Shown here piece after piece: positions 1-7,730 of a DNA stretch of 24,930 bases. This DNA comes from Firmicutes bacterium UBA6132 (GTDB lineage: Bacteria > Bacillota_A > Clostridia > Tissierellales > Sedimentibacteraceae). How positions within the stretch are numbered: position 1 is the first letter of the stretch; every line of letters starts with the position of its first letter. The stretch lies in the NCBI GenBank assembly GCA_002435835.1, contig DIVM01000277.1, positions 1-24,930 of the forward strand, in the 5' to 3' direction. Under the pieces are notes generated by a model. That model was given only the letters and a program-made list of their open reading frames with translations. It was not told where the DNA came from and made no database searches. The position numbers were made by a program, and so were the translations under genes.

Positions 1-453
1 AGATCAAATAAAGGAGCTGTATGATGTTGGATTTCAGCTGAGATGGTCTCGGATATTACAAACAGAATTATGCCCATCCGATCCATCTCCATAAATAATA
101 ACTTCATCACCTATTACTGCATTTGTAATATCAGTTAGATCAACCATACATTGATCCATACATATCATTCCCAATACTTGTGCTTTTTTACCATGGATAA
201 TAACATATCCAACTCCGCTCATTTTCCTAAAGTAACCATCAGCAAATCCTAAAGTGTAGCAACTGCAAGATAATCTGCACCATTTTCTATTATTGTTGGG
301 GCAATCGTAGTTGCACCATGACCGAGCCATCCCCCTATACAACTGCCATCATTGCTACATCATTTCCGATAATTTCCTTTATAGTTTTTACATTATGTGT
401 AATACAATCAAGATTATTTCTACAATAACATCTCTTAATAAATTATGATTCAT
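1..453 (-). pseudogene. alr: alanine racemase, decayed remnant (runs off left edge)
   Basis: Read on the minus strand from an ATG at 453 (preceded by GAGGAAATATATTA), the pieces match the PLP-dependent alanine racemase fold, which makes D-alanine for peptidoglycan. In order: RDVIVEI, then after a frameshift NLDCITHNVKTIKEIIG and MAVV, then after another shift HGATTIAPTIIENGADYLA, then GFADGYFRKMSGVGYVII and ICMDQCMVDLTDI. The codon expected for the PLP lysine (normally VVKADGYGHG) reads TAG. About 190-200 residues of the central barrel are missing between DYLAVATL and GFADGYF (judged from the family's usual layout). The C-terminal end (SY, then ELLYLI in a shifted frame) reaches the window edge. 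A stop, several frameshifts and a large deletion make it certainly non-functional. The family assignment is firm; whether an intact copy exists elsewhere cannot be seen. Confidence 0.88.
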
Positions 454-520
454 TAATATATTTCCTCATAGTTTATTTTAGTTAATAAGGGCTATATTAC
501 TTTTATATGTATACTACTTC

Positions 521-820
521 TTATAATTTTCTATAAGCTAATCTTCCAAATAATGAACCAATCATAATAAACACTAAACTAATAAACCAAGTTAGTAGGC
601 CTTTATTAAAAAACACAAGATTTATTCCTGAGAACATTAGCATTGTACTACCTATGAAACAGATAATATTCTTCAATTTATCATCATGTCTAATAATATA
701 TAAAAAATATAGAACAGATAATTTTAACCCCAGCAAAACTATCAATATACCTACTATATCTTGTATTATTAAGAAATAGTTAACATCTACTTTATTTATA
801 TTTAAAAAGAGAAAATCCAT
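521..820 (-). CDS. small three-helix membrane protein, unknown function
   Basis: A 99-residue protein I do not recognise. Three hydrophobic segments are visible, at about residues 15-42, 49-70 and 75-92, separated by a charged loop (RHDDKLKN) and a short turn; the C-terminus is basic (GRLAYRKL). The start is supported by GAGGT seven bases upstream of the ATG. It sits alone between the alr remnant and the hairpin downstream of the antiporter gene, in the same direction as both. No catalytic motif is visible. The membrane location is predicted from sequence only. It could be a recently formed or decaying accessory gene like its pseudogene neighbour. Confidence 0.55.
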   Translation of the reverse strand: MDFLFLNINKVDVNYFLIIQDIVGILIVLLGLKLSVLYFLYIIRHDDKLKNIICFIGSTMLMFSGINLVFFNKGLLTWFISLVFIMIGSLFGRLAYRKL

Positions 821-931
821 ATTTTACCTCATATAATATAATCTAATATTTTAAATAACATGATTATACTTTCTTTCTCTTAAATTATGTATTTATGACT
901 ATATGTAAGGTAGTCTTAATATAATTATTAA

Positions 932-968
932 TAGGAGAAGAAATATAAGAATACTTTTTCTTCTCCTA
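932..968. terminator. perfect 12-bp stem hairpin after the antiporter gene
   Basis: TAGGAGAAGAAA (932-943) pairs perfectly with TTTCTTCTCCTA (957-968) around a 13-base loop. It lies 67 bases beyond the antiporter stop codon and before the start of the small membrane protein gene, so it is well placed to end the antiporter transcript. There is no clean T-run after the stem in either direction. Termination is therefore inferred from stem strength and position. Confidence 0.6.
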
Positions 969-1034
969 ACACTAATACTATTAAGCCATTGTTTCTTTAT
1001 TAATGATAAAATTATGTTTGTTTATTATTTATAA

Positions 1035-2462
1035 TTAAACACTTGTCCCAAGTTCGTGTTTCTGTATTTCTTCAAATTCTTCATCAGAATATTTTTTCAT
1101 TGAATATCCTGTAAAGCCATAAATCACAGAAAATATTGGGCAAAGGAAGTTTAAAAAACAATATGGAAAGTATGCAGACCATGGCACTTGTAGCATAGTT
1201 ACACAGTATACCCCACTTCCAGTCCATGGAATTAGAGGTGCTCCCATTGTTCCTCCATCTTCTAAAATCCTTGATAAATTTTCAGGTTTTAATCTAAACT
1301 GTTTAAATACTGGTTCCATTAAAGTACCTGTCATAACATGAGCAAATGACTGTGAACCACCAACTGCATTACCAACATAGCCTATTAAAAGAGTTGTAAC
1401 AACAAGACTTCCTACAGATTTAATATAGTTAGTTAGTTTATCTACAATTGCAGGCAATATTCCAGATACTCTTAACATACCTCCTAATCCTAAACCGGTT
1501 ATCATAATAGCTGCTAACTCCAACATTCTAACTATTCCACCACGATTTAATAATTTGTTTAAAAATTCATTTCCAAAATCTCCAGAAAAACCACTATATA
1601 AAGTACCAGCTGCAAAGTTTAATGGATGTCCTTGATAGAAAACAGCAACAATTATTCCAACTACAGCTCCAAGTAAAATAGAAGTAACAGGTGATTGTTT
1701 CATAACTAAAAGTGTTATTACAAGTATTGCTGGTATAAATACAATAAATCCTACATTATATAATCCAGATATTGAATCCATTATAACTTGTACATTGGAC
1801 ATATCTACATTAATTGAACCATATTTAAACCCAAGTACAAGAAAGATAACTGCAGTGATTATATAAGATGGAATAGTAGTGTAGAACATATGTTTTACGT
1901 GAGTCATAACATCTGTACCTGCGATAGCTGGACACATATTAGTAGTGTCTGACAACGGTGACATTTTATCTCCGAAATATGCTCCACAAATTACAGCTCC
2001 AGCAGTCATTCCTGCAGGTACACCTAAACCTTCACCGATTCCCATACATGCAATTCCTGCTGTTGCAATTGTTCCCCAAGAAGTACCTGTTGCAAGGGAA
2101 ACCAAAGAACAAAGAAACAAACTTGTAATCAAGAAGAAGCTTGGAGACATTACTTTTAATCCAGCATATATTAATCCAGGAACTGTGCCGGATGCTATCC
2201 AAGAGCCAGTTAAGGCACCTACTGCCATTATAATTACAATAGCTTCCATACCTCTTCTGATCATCTCAAAAGCACCAGTTTGTAAATCAGAATATGACAT
2301 ACCTATTTTGTAAGCAAACGGAACAACAATTAACCAGCTAAAGAATAATAAAGTTGGCAATTTTACTTTAAACATAAGTATCCCAATAACCATAAAAAGA
2401 ACAATTAATCCTAAAGCTAAGCACGCCATTCCGAACGTCATAGATGTTTTTTCTTTTTTCAT
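1035..2462 (-). CDS. NhaC-family Na+/H+ antiporter
   Basis: A 475-residue integral membrane protein of the NhaC family, which exchanges cytoplasmic Na+ (or a solute) for protons across the cell membrane. About 11-12 hydrophobic segments span its length. Family landmarks are the ATGTSWGT segment followed by GAYFGDKMSPLSDTTN, and near the C-terminus GGSQSFAHVMTG with EDGGTMGAPLIPWTGSG. I place the start at 2462 (MKKEKTSM), because GGAGGAA lies seven bases upstream of that ATG. An in-frame ATG at 2477 would itself overlap that ribosome binding site. The gene lies downstream of the aminotransferase in the same direction. NhaC relatives include amino-acid and organic-acid exchangers, so it may import or export a substrate or product of the neighbouring catabolic genes; that is inference. 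The exact ion or solute cannot be read from the sequence. Confidence 0.88.
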   Translation of the reverse strand: MKKEKTSMTFGMACLALGLIVLFMVIGILMFKVKLPTLLFFSWLIVVPFAYKIGMSYSDLQTGAFEMIRRGMEAIVIIMAVGALTGSWIASGTVPGLIYAGLKVMSPSFFLITSLFLCSLVSLATGTSWGTIATAGIACMGIGEGLGVPAGMTAGAVICGAYFGDKMSPLSDTTNMCPAIAGTDVMTHVKHMFYTTIPSYIITAVIFLVLGFKYGSINVDMSNVQVIMDSISGLYNVGFIVFIPAILVITLLVMKQSPVTSILLGAVVGIIVAVFYQGHPLNFAAGTLYSGFSGDFGNEFLNKLLNRGGIVRMLELAAIMITGLGLGGMLRVSGILPAIVDKLTNYIKSVGSLVVTTLLIGYVGNAVGGSQSFAHVMTGTLMEPVFKQFRLKPENLSRILEDGGTMGAPLIPWTGSGVYCVTMLQVPWSAYFPYCFLNFLCPIFSVIYGFTGYSMKKYSDEEFEEIQKHELGTSV

Positions 2463-2578
2463 TTTAAATTCCTCCATTTTTTAGTGTGTAACGTAGACAC
2501 CCATATTAATTAGCTTTTATTTTAAGGGTTACAGAGCTTTTGTAAATCAAAGCATCCCCTTACTATAACAATTTCGAT

Positions 2579-2628
2579 ATAAAACGATTTCATAGTATTA
2601 CTAAAAAAACTGGCATTACTCGTTTTAT
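2579..2628. terminator. long-loop inverted repeat between aminotransferase and antiporter
   Basis: ATAAAACGA (2579-2587) and TCGTTTTAT (2620-2628) are perfect inverted repeats separated by 32 bases. They lie 32 bases beyond the aminotransferase stop. The structure could be a weak terminator or an mRNA-stabilising stem between the two genes. It is AT-rich and lacks a clear T-run, so function is uncertain. Confidence 0.3.
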
Positions 2629-2635
2629 TATCCGT

Positions 2636-2670
2636 GTATGTATGTATGTATGTATTTATTTATTTATTTA
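2636..2670. repeat. tetranucleotide microsatellite (GTAT)5(TTAT)n over the aminotransferase stop
   Basis: On the plus strand, five copies of GTAT (2636-2655) run directly into about 3.75 copies of TTAT (2656-2670). The aminotransferase stop codon and its last two codons (2660-2668) lie inside the TTAT part. Slippage would alter only the extreme C-terminus and 3' flank, because TAA recurs in the repeat on the coding strand. Confidence 0.9.
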
Positions 2671-3835
2671 ATTCTGCTAAGGCTTCTTTCATTTTTTTCA
2701 TTCCTAATTCAATATCTTCAAATGATGCAGCAAATGAAATTCTAATAAAGCCCTCTCCTGTTTCACCAAAAGCACTGCCTGGAACTACAGCTATGCCAGC
2801 CTTTTCTAATAGGTACATTGACATTTCACTTGACGATAAATCGTATTTTTCAATAGATGGAAATATGTAAAATGCTCCTTGTGGTTTAACATATTCAATA
2901 TCCATTTTATCTAAACTTTTCATTATGTAATTTCTACGACGTTCAAATTCCTTAACCATTTCTTTAACACAGTCCTGCGATCCAGTTAAAGCTTCAATAC
3001 CACCAATTTCAACAAATGTATTAGGGCAACTAATCATATGTTGATGAATCTTTAAAATTCCTGATAATAATGCCTTTGGTACTACCAAATATCCAATTCT
3101 CCATCCGTCCATAGCATATGTTTTTGAAAAACTACCAATTATAATTGTTCTTTCTATCATATTTGGTAAATTAACAATAGGATTATAGTTAACATTATCA
3201 TATATTACACCATTGTAAATATCATCAGATATTACTATTAAGTTGTATTTTACAGCTAATTCTGCAATTTTCTTTATGTTTTCATCATCAATTATTATAC
3301 CTGTTGGGTTATTTGGTGTATTTAATATAATGCATTTAGTTTTTTCTGTAATATATTTCTCTATTTTATCAGCAGTTAAAATAAAGTTATCATTAATTGT
3401 TAATGGTATATGTACTGCTTTAGCACCAGTTAATTGGATCCAACCATCATAATACACGTAAGATGGAATTGGTACAAGTACTTCATCTCCAGGATTTATA
3501 ACACCCTGAAGAGCAGCTACTATAGCTTCAGTAGCCCCTACAGTTTCTATTACTTGCTCTGGCTGTGCATCAATTTTAAAGTCTTCATATAATCTCGTAC
3601 ATACAGCCTTTCGAAAATCCATAGATCCAGGTGTTGCTGTATAGTGCACCTTGCCTTCATCTAAAGCTTTTTTTGTTGCTTCTTTAATGTGTTCTGGCGT
3701 ATCAAAGTTTGGCCTTCCAATTGAAAAGTCAATTACATTTTTCCCTTGTTTTCTTAATTCTTGAACCTTAGTTAATACTTCCCTAATTTTAGATGGTTGT
3801 AATCCTTCAGTTCTGCTTGCTGGTCTTATATCCAT
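2660..3835 (-). CDS. class I/II pyridoxal-phosphate aminotransferase
   Basis: A 391-residue fold-type I aminotransferase of the aspartate aminotransferase superfamily, which moves an amino group between an amino acid and a 2-oxo acid in the cytoplasm. Visible landmarks are the substrate-loop start FSIGRPNFDTP (about 37-47), NTPNNPTG (172-179), SDDIY with the PLP-ring aspartate (203-207), SFSKTY with the Schiff-base lysine K238, the following WRIGY, and the carboxylate-binding arginine in GFIRISFA near the C-terminus. Length is normal. GGGAGG eight bases before the ATG fixes the start. It is divergent from the LysR gene and lies upstream of the antiporter. In a fermentation context it would produce the 2-oxo acid that feeds the hydroxyacyl-CoA route to the right; this is inference. 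Aspartate, aromatic or branched-chain specificity cannot be decided here. Confidence 0.9.
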   Translation of the reverse strand: MDIRPASRTEGLQPSKIREVLTKVQELRKQGKNVIDFSIGRPNFDTPEHIKEATKKALDEGKVHYTATPGSMDFRKAVCTRLYEDFKIDAQPEQVIETVGATEAIVAALQGVINPGDEVLVPIPSYVYYDGWIQLTGAKAVHIPLTINDNFILTADKIEKYITEKTKCIILNTPNNPTGIIIDDENIKKIAELAVKYNLIVISDDIYNGVIYDNVNYNPIVNLPNMIERTIIIGSFSKTYAMDGWRIGYLVVPKALLSGILKIHQHMISCPNTFVEIGGIEALTGSQDCVKEMVKEFERRRNYIMKSLDKMDIEYVKPQGAFYIFPSIEKYDLSSSEMSMYLLEKAGIAVVPGSAFGETGEGFIRISFAASFEDIELGMKKMKEALAELNK

Positions 3836-4037
3836 TGTTTACCTCCCAGTTGTTTAATATTAATGATAATTACTTAATAATTAAAAATATAATAAATAGA
3901 ATTTATCTAATAATTACCTATTTCTCATTATTAATATATGTTTTTTAAAGATGCCGTACTTGCTTTTAGAAAATTTAAATCCTCACCTGATATGAATCCG
4001 TTTATCCTCCACCATTAATTATTATTACTCCTTTATT

Positions 4038-4056
4038 CGAATCGTTTTCCGATTCG
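4038..4056. promoter_or_regulatory. inverted repeat CGAATCG-N5-CGATTCG, candidate operator
   Basis: Two perfect 7-base arms surround a TTTTC spacer. The element is GC-richer than its surroundings and lies about 200 bases upstream of the aminotransferase start. The symmetric arrangement with an odd spacer suits a dimeric regulator, or a hairpin in the aminotransferase leader. No T-run follows. Confidence 0.4.
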
Positions 4057-4173
4057 GTAAAAGTTTTTCAATAAACCTCAAGTTTCTATGTAAAGAGTTT
4101 TATGAACTTAAGGTCTATTAATAAATAGTATAAATAGACATATTAATCCTCCCAAATTTTATTTTTATATAAG

Positions 4174-4188
4174 GTCGCATGTTATTCT
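4174..4188 (+). repeat. shared 15-base motif, copy 1
   Basis: GTCGCATGTTATTCT occurs here and again, exactly, at 5621-5635 in the same orientation. Both copies lie in otherwise AT-rich non-coding DNA and are followed about 20 bases later by a TATA-like hexamer. It is a candidate protein-binding site common to the aminotransferase/LysR region and the CoA-transferase operon. Confidence 0.6.
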
Positions 4189-4264
4189 GTGTAAATTATA
4201 TATCAATTTATGAATAAATAAAATTATCAAAAATATGATTTATTGTTAATTAAAAGGTTAATTA

Positions 4265-4293
4265 TTGACATATAGTTTTAATGAAATTATAAT
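4265..4293 (+). promoter_or_regulatory. consensus sigma-A promoter of the LysR gene
   Basis: TTGACA (4265-4270), a 17-base spacer and TATAAT (4288-4293) match the housekeeping consensus at all 12 positions. Initiation would fall near 4300, giving a leader of about 85 bases before the LysR start at 4387. Confidence 0.85.
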
Positions 4294-4386
4294 TAATATT
4301 GTACATATTGTATTCGTTTATATAGAAAAAGCATAGTATAACCTAAAAATTCCGCCTATTATTTGTAATCTGAAAGGAGATTCATT

Positions 4387-5278
4387 ATGAATTTACTACA
4401 ACTTAATTACTTTAAAATTTTAGCAGAACAGCAACATCTTACAAATACAGCTAAAAAGTTATTTATTTCACCTCCAGCTTTGAGTGCTTCTATAGCACGT
4501 TTAGAAGAGGAGTTAGGTTATATACTTTTTGAACATGTAGGTAGGAATATAGTACTTAATAATAATGGGCTTATATTATATAAGCATGTTAAGAATATTT
4601 TTTCTTCTATAGATTACGCACAAATGGAATTGGGAAGCTAATTCTATACAAAAACAAACAGTAAATGTAGCTGTATCTGCATCAACTCTTTGGTCAGATG
4701 CGATAATGTCATATTATAAGAAATATCCACAAATATATATTAATCAAACTGCTCTTAAATTGGACAAACTTAGAGATTATGAATATAATAGTCAGTTTGA
4801 TTTAATTATAACAGGTCTTCAAGATTTAAGTCCTAACGAATGGGAATATATGGTAATAATACCTGAAGACAAACCTGTACTTGCAGTTTATCCAAATCAT
4901 CCACTTGCTAATTTAAAAAACTTATCGTTGTTAGATGCAAAGGATGAATCTTTTATTGCATTATCCAAAGGATATTCTTCAAGAAAGTATTTTGATGACA
5001 TGTGTGATTTAGCTGGTTTTACACCTAAAATAGTTCTTGAAGTAGACTATCCACTAAGGTCTGAGATGGTACAAAAGGAGTATGGAATTTCTTTTACTAC
5101 AATCTTAGGTTCTAAAACACAAATTTTGAACGGACTTAAATTTATTGAAATAAATTATCCTGTTAATTACAGAATACAGTCAATTTTTTGGAGAAAAGGC
5201 CGCGAGCTGTCACAGTCCGCATTATCTTTTAGGGATTTTATGATTGATTATTATAAAAAATATGATCCTACATTATAA
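4387..5278 (+). pseudogene. LysR-family transcriptional regulator, single-base frameshift
   Basis: The first frame (4387-4641) encodes a LysR winged helix-turn-helix, with NYFKILAEQQHLTNTAKKLF and then PPALSASIARLEEELG, but stops after 84 residues. The continuation is in the next frame: removing one G from GGG at 4632-4634 joins MEL to EANSIQKQTVNVAVSAS. That gives about 296 residues, the normal LysR length, including an effector-binding domain to 5278. The start has AAAGGAG eight bases upstream. LysR regulators usually control the divergent gene and/or nearby catabolic operons, so the aminotransferase and the CoA-transferase operon are natural targets. As it stands, only the DNA-binding half would be made. 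An ATG at 4706 could in principle start the effector half, but it has no good ribosome binding site. Sequencing error, recent mutation and programmed slippage cannot be told apart here. Confidence 0.85.
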
Positions 5279-5338
5279 TATAAAACTTAGCTGACAGATA
5301 ATTACTTATACTTAAATTTTTATCTGAAGGATTAATTT

Positions 5339-5367
5339 AAATCTTTACTTTTAGTAGAGATTTTTTT
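5339..5367 (+). terminator. intrinsic terminator after the LysR gene
   Basis: AAATCTTTAC (5339-5348) pairs with GTAGAGATTT (5354-5363) through ten pairs including one G-U, around a TTTTA loop. The T-run extends to 5367. It lies 61 bases beyond the LysR stop codon. Confidence 0.85.
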
Positions 5368-5525
5368 ATTGCTTTATTTAATCATAATTACAACTTATAT
5401 CTCTATTTCGAGTAAATTCAAAAGGTAATATAATAATATATTCTGCTTTTAGTTAAAGCAAAATGTATTATTAACTTTTGGATTAATAATTGACATATTA
5501 ATTGGTAATATACAAATTTCTTATT

Positions 5526-5555
5526 TTGATTTAATATAAATGTAATAGATATAAA
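5526..5555 (+). promoter_or_regulatory. possible sigma-A promoter of the CoA-transferase operon
   Basis: TTGATT (5526-5531), an 18-base spacer and TATAAA (5550-5555) are a fair match to consensus. An alternative uses TATAAT at 5651-5656, whose -35 region would overlap the 15-base shared motif. That would suit an activated promoter with a poor -35. The two cannot be separated by eye. Confidence 0.4.
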
Positions 5556-5620
5556 TCATTATTATGAAATCGTTATTAAAATCTTGATTTATTATTTATA
5601 AATTTTATTAGTTAATTAAT

Positions 5621-5635
5621 GTCGCATGTTATTCT
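5621..5635 (+). repeat. shared 15-base motif, copy 2
   Basis: Exact second copy of GTCGCATGTTATTCT (first at 4174-4188), ending 46 bases before the CoA-transferase start. TATAAT follows at 5642 and at 5651, so a regulator or alternative sigma factor bound here could act directly on initiation. Confidence 0.6.
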
Positions 5636-5681
5636 AACCTATATAATTTATATAATTGATGAAGAGAGGATAATAATTAAT

Positions 5682-6869
5682 ATGTCTAAACAAGCATTAG
5701 AAGGACTTAAAGTAGTTGAGGTAGGAAATATTTTAGCAGGCCCATGGTGTGCTACTTTAATGGCAGATTTTGGAGCTGAAGTTATAAAAGTTGAACCACC
5801 AAAAGTTGGGGATTTGATGCGCGGTATGGGAAGAATTAAAGATTTATGGTACAGTGTTGAAAATCGAAATAAAAAAAATATAACTATAAATTTAAAAAGT
5901 GAAATAGGAAAGGAACTTTTAGTAAAGTTAATTAAAGATGCTGATATTCTGGTTGAAAACTTTAGGCCTGGAGTATTTGCAAAGTTAGGATTTTCATGGG
6001 AAAGACTACAAGAGATTAATCCAAAACTTGTTTACGTGTGTTCATCAGGTTATGGTCAAACAGGACCTAATGCAAAAAAACCTGGTTTTGACAGAATAGG
6101 ACTAGCTCTTGGAGGATTCCTTGAAGTATCTGGAGAGGCTGGCGGTCCACCAATAAAACCTCAAGTATCAGTAGCGGATTTTTATACAGCTATGTTTGCA
6201 TGTATAGGTGCAATGTTTGCAATCTATAACCGAGATGTTGTTGGAACAGGCAAAGGCCAGTTGATAGATTGTTGCTTAACTGAATCTACATTAAGAATTC
6301 AAGAATCTATAATAGCGGAATACAGTTATGACGGAAGTGTAAGAACAAGAATTGGAAATGGTACATTTGTAACAATACCTTCAGGACACTTTATCACTGC
6401 TGACGGAAATTGGATTGTTTTATCAGTTTCAGGTGACAAATTGTTTGCAACTTGGGCTGAAGTAGTAGGAAGACCGGATCTGATAACAAATCCAGAATAT
6501 AACAATCCTCAGGGGAGACAGAAAAATCGTGATGAATTAAATAAAATTGCTGAGGAGTGGATTAAACTCCATACGGTAGATGAATGTTTAGAAAAATTTG
6601 GTGATGAGATACCTTGCGCAAAAGTATATAATGTTGAAGATATATTGAAGGATGAACATTTTAAAGCGAGAAATGCAATAATAGATATCGCAACAGAAAA
6701 ATTTGGTACTATTAAAATGCAAAATGTAACTCCAAAAATGTCAAATACTCCTGGAGAAGTTAAGTGGGTAGGTGAAGCTTTAGGTAAATTTAATCATGAA
6801 ATACTATCTGAAAGATTAGGTCTTTCTGAGGATCAGATAGCTGAACTTGAGTTAAACGGAGTTATATAA
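5682..6869 (+). CDS. class III (CaiB/BaiF) CoA-transferase
   Basis: A 395-residue family III CoA-transferase that moves CoA between carboxylic acids through an aspartyl-CoA anhydride intermediate. The N-terminus LEGLKVVEVGNILAGPWCA, GAEVIKVEPP (32-40), GYGQTGP (124-129), and the catalytic aspartate D166 in VSVADFYTAM are visible. The start at 5682 (MSKQALEG) is preferred: GAGAGGA lies upstream, and the in-frame extension back to 5619 is AT-rich and unlike the family. It is the first gene of the dehydratase operon. Its likely role is to load a 2-hydroxy acid with CoA from the enoyl-CoA or acyl-CoA product, as HadA or FldA do in Stickland fermenters. From memory, its sequence around D166 looks closer to general CaiB/formyl-CoA-transferase types than to FldA, so the substrate may differ. 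Overall role inferred from neighbours. Confidence 0.9.
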   Translation: MSKQALEGLKVVEVGNILAGPWCATLMADFGAEVIKVEPPKVGDLMRGMGRIKDLWYSVENRNKKNITINLKSEIGKELLVKLIKDADILVENFRPGVFAKLGFSWERLQEINPKLVYVCSSGYGQTGPNAKKPGFDRIGLALGGFLEVSGEAGGPPIKPQVSVADFYTAMFACIGAMFAIYNRDVVGTGKGQLIDCCLTESTLRIQESIIAEYSYDGSVRTRIGNGTFVTIPSGHFITADGNWIVLSVSGDKLFATWAEVVGRPDLITNPEYNNPQGRQKNRDELNKIAEEWIKLHTVDECLEKFGDEIPCAKVYNVEDILKDEHFKARNAIIDIATEKFGTIKMQNVTPKMSNTPGEVKWVGEALGKFNHEILSERLGLSEDQIAELELNGVI

Positions 6870-6908
6870 TTACAAAATAAATGACTAAATAGCAAATGGG
6901 GTAAATTG

Positions 6909-7691
6909 ATGTATGTTTTAGGAATCGACATAGGATCTACTGCTAGCAAGGCGGTAATAATTACAAAAGAAAGAAAAATATATGCTAAGGCAGTAGTTTC
7001 TGATGGTACAGGAACAATTGGACCAAAAAAGGTATATGATAAAATATTGTCAGAAAACAATTTTACAAAAGGTGATTTTTCGCGAATTTTGGTAACAGGT
7101 TATGGAAGATTTTCTTTTGATGATGCTGACAGCCAGAAAAGTGAAATAAGTTGCCATGCAAAAGGTATAGTCTTTCTTGATCCTAATGTTCGAACAATCA
7201 TTGATATTGGGGGACAGGACGTTAAGGCTATTCGATTGAATGATAAAGGAATGATTCTCAATTTTGTGATGAATGACAAATGTGCAGCAGGTACAGGGCG
7301 TTTCCTTGATAACATGGCTAAAATATTGAATGTTAAAATCTCAGAGTTAAGCACCATAGCAGAAGGTGCTAAAGAGATAATAAACATAAGCAATACATGT
7401 ACAGTATTTGCTGAATCAGAAGTTATATCACAGCTTTCAAATAATGTGAGGATTGAAGATTTAGTTGCAGGAATACATAAGTCTGTAGCTAAACGTGTGG
7501 CTGCACTTGCTTATAGGAATGGAATTGTCAAGGAAGTTGCAATGAGTGGTGGCGTGGCTCTTAATAAAGAGTTGGTCAAATCTCTTGGCGAAGAAATAAA
7601 GATGGATATATTTGTTCATGAAGACTGCCAGTTTGCCGGTGCTTTAGGAGCTGCATTATTTGCTTTGGAAGAATTAGAAAAGCAAAGTTAG
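6909..7691 (+). CDS. ATP-dependent activator of 2-hydroxyacyl-CoA dehydratase
   Basis: A 260-residue BadF/BadG/HgdC-type ATPase. The homodimer holds one [4Fe-4S] cluster and, powered by ATP, injects a low-potential electron into the dehydratase to start its ketyl-radical reaction. Visible are the phosphate-binding GIDIGSTASK (5-14), a second nucleotide motif IDIGGQD (98-104), and the two cluster cysteines C125 in NDKCAAGTGRF and C164 in SNTCTVFAES. These lie almost exactly where HgdC has its cysteines. MSGGVALN and GALGAALFA complete the ASKHA fold. I start at ATG 6909, because GGGG lies seven bases upstream; a TTG at 6906 is the alternative. It sits 39 bases after the CoA-transferase and directly before the dehydratase subunits, the usual order. 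The family is certain; the substrate of the partner enzyme is not. Confidence 0.94.
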   Translation: MYVLGIDIGSTASKAVIITKERKIYAKAVVSDGTGTIGPKKVYDKILSENNFTKGDFSRILVTGYGRFSFDDADSQKSEISCHAKGIVFLDPNVRTIIDIGGQDVKAIRLNDKGMILNFVMNDKCAAGTGRFLDNMAKILNVKISELSTIAEGAKEIINISNTCTVFAESEVISQLSNNVRIEDLVAGIHKSVAKRVAALAYRNGIVKEVAMSGGVALNKELVKSLGEEIKMDIFVHEDCQFAGALGAALFALEELEKQS

Positions 7692-7730
7692 AGAAAACAT
7701 TTTCTAAATAAGAAAAGGAGATATATTATT

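Larger units (their letters stand above)
3836..4386. other. 551-base divergent regulatory region
   Basis: This gene-free stretch separates the divergent aminotransferase and LysR genes. It holds an inverted repeat (4038-4056), one copy of a 15-base sequence shared with the CoA-transferase upstream region (4174-4188), and a consensus sigma-A promoter toward LysR (4265-4293). I could not find a convincing promoter for the aminotransferase on the minus strand. A 22-codon open stretch on the minus strand (3999-3931, GFISGEDLNFLKASTASLKN...) has no start codon and may be coincidental. Confidence 0.6.
5279..5681. other. 403-base non-coding region before the CoA-transferase operon
   Basis: It contains the LysR terminator (5339-5367), a possible promoter (5526-5555), the second copy of the 15-base shared motif (5621-5635) and two TATAAT hexamers close to the CoA-transferase start (5642-5647 and 5651-5656). 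A TTGACA at 5490-5495 has no good partner -10 at 16-18 bases. The rest is extremely AT-rich with no coding potential that I can see. Confidence 0.55.

Noticed and set aside
34..342. Open frame of 102 codons on the minus strand as an intact gene
   Set aside because: Its first third is out-of-frame translation of alr N-terminal sequence; only the rest is in the true alr frame. It is part of the alr remnant, not a separate gene.
1945..2313. 122-codon plus-strand frame opposite the antiporter gene
   Set aside because: Antisense shadow of a clear NhaC gene, with proline/isoleucine-rich composition and no ribosome binding site.
3931..3999. 22-codon minus-strand stretch GFISGEDLNFLKASTASLKN in the aminotransferase leader
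   Set aside because: Reads like protein but has no start codon and no family that I can name; kept only as a remark in the intergenic entry.
5490..5514. TTGACA followed by TATACA as the CoA-transferase promoter
   Set aside because: The spacer is only 13 bases, too short for a sigma-A promoter.
5619..5681. 21-residue N-terminal extension of the CoA-transferase
   Set aside because: It would translate the shared regulatory motif and AT-rich leader; the family begins at the ATG at 5682, which has a GAGAGGA upstream.
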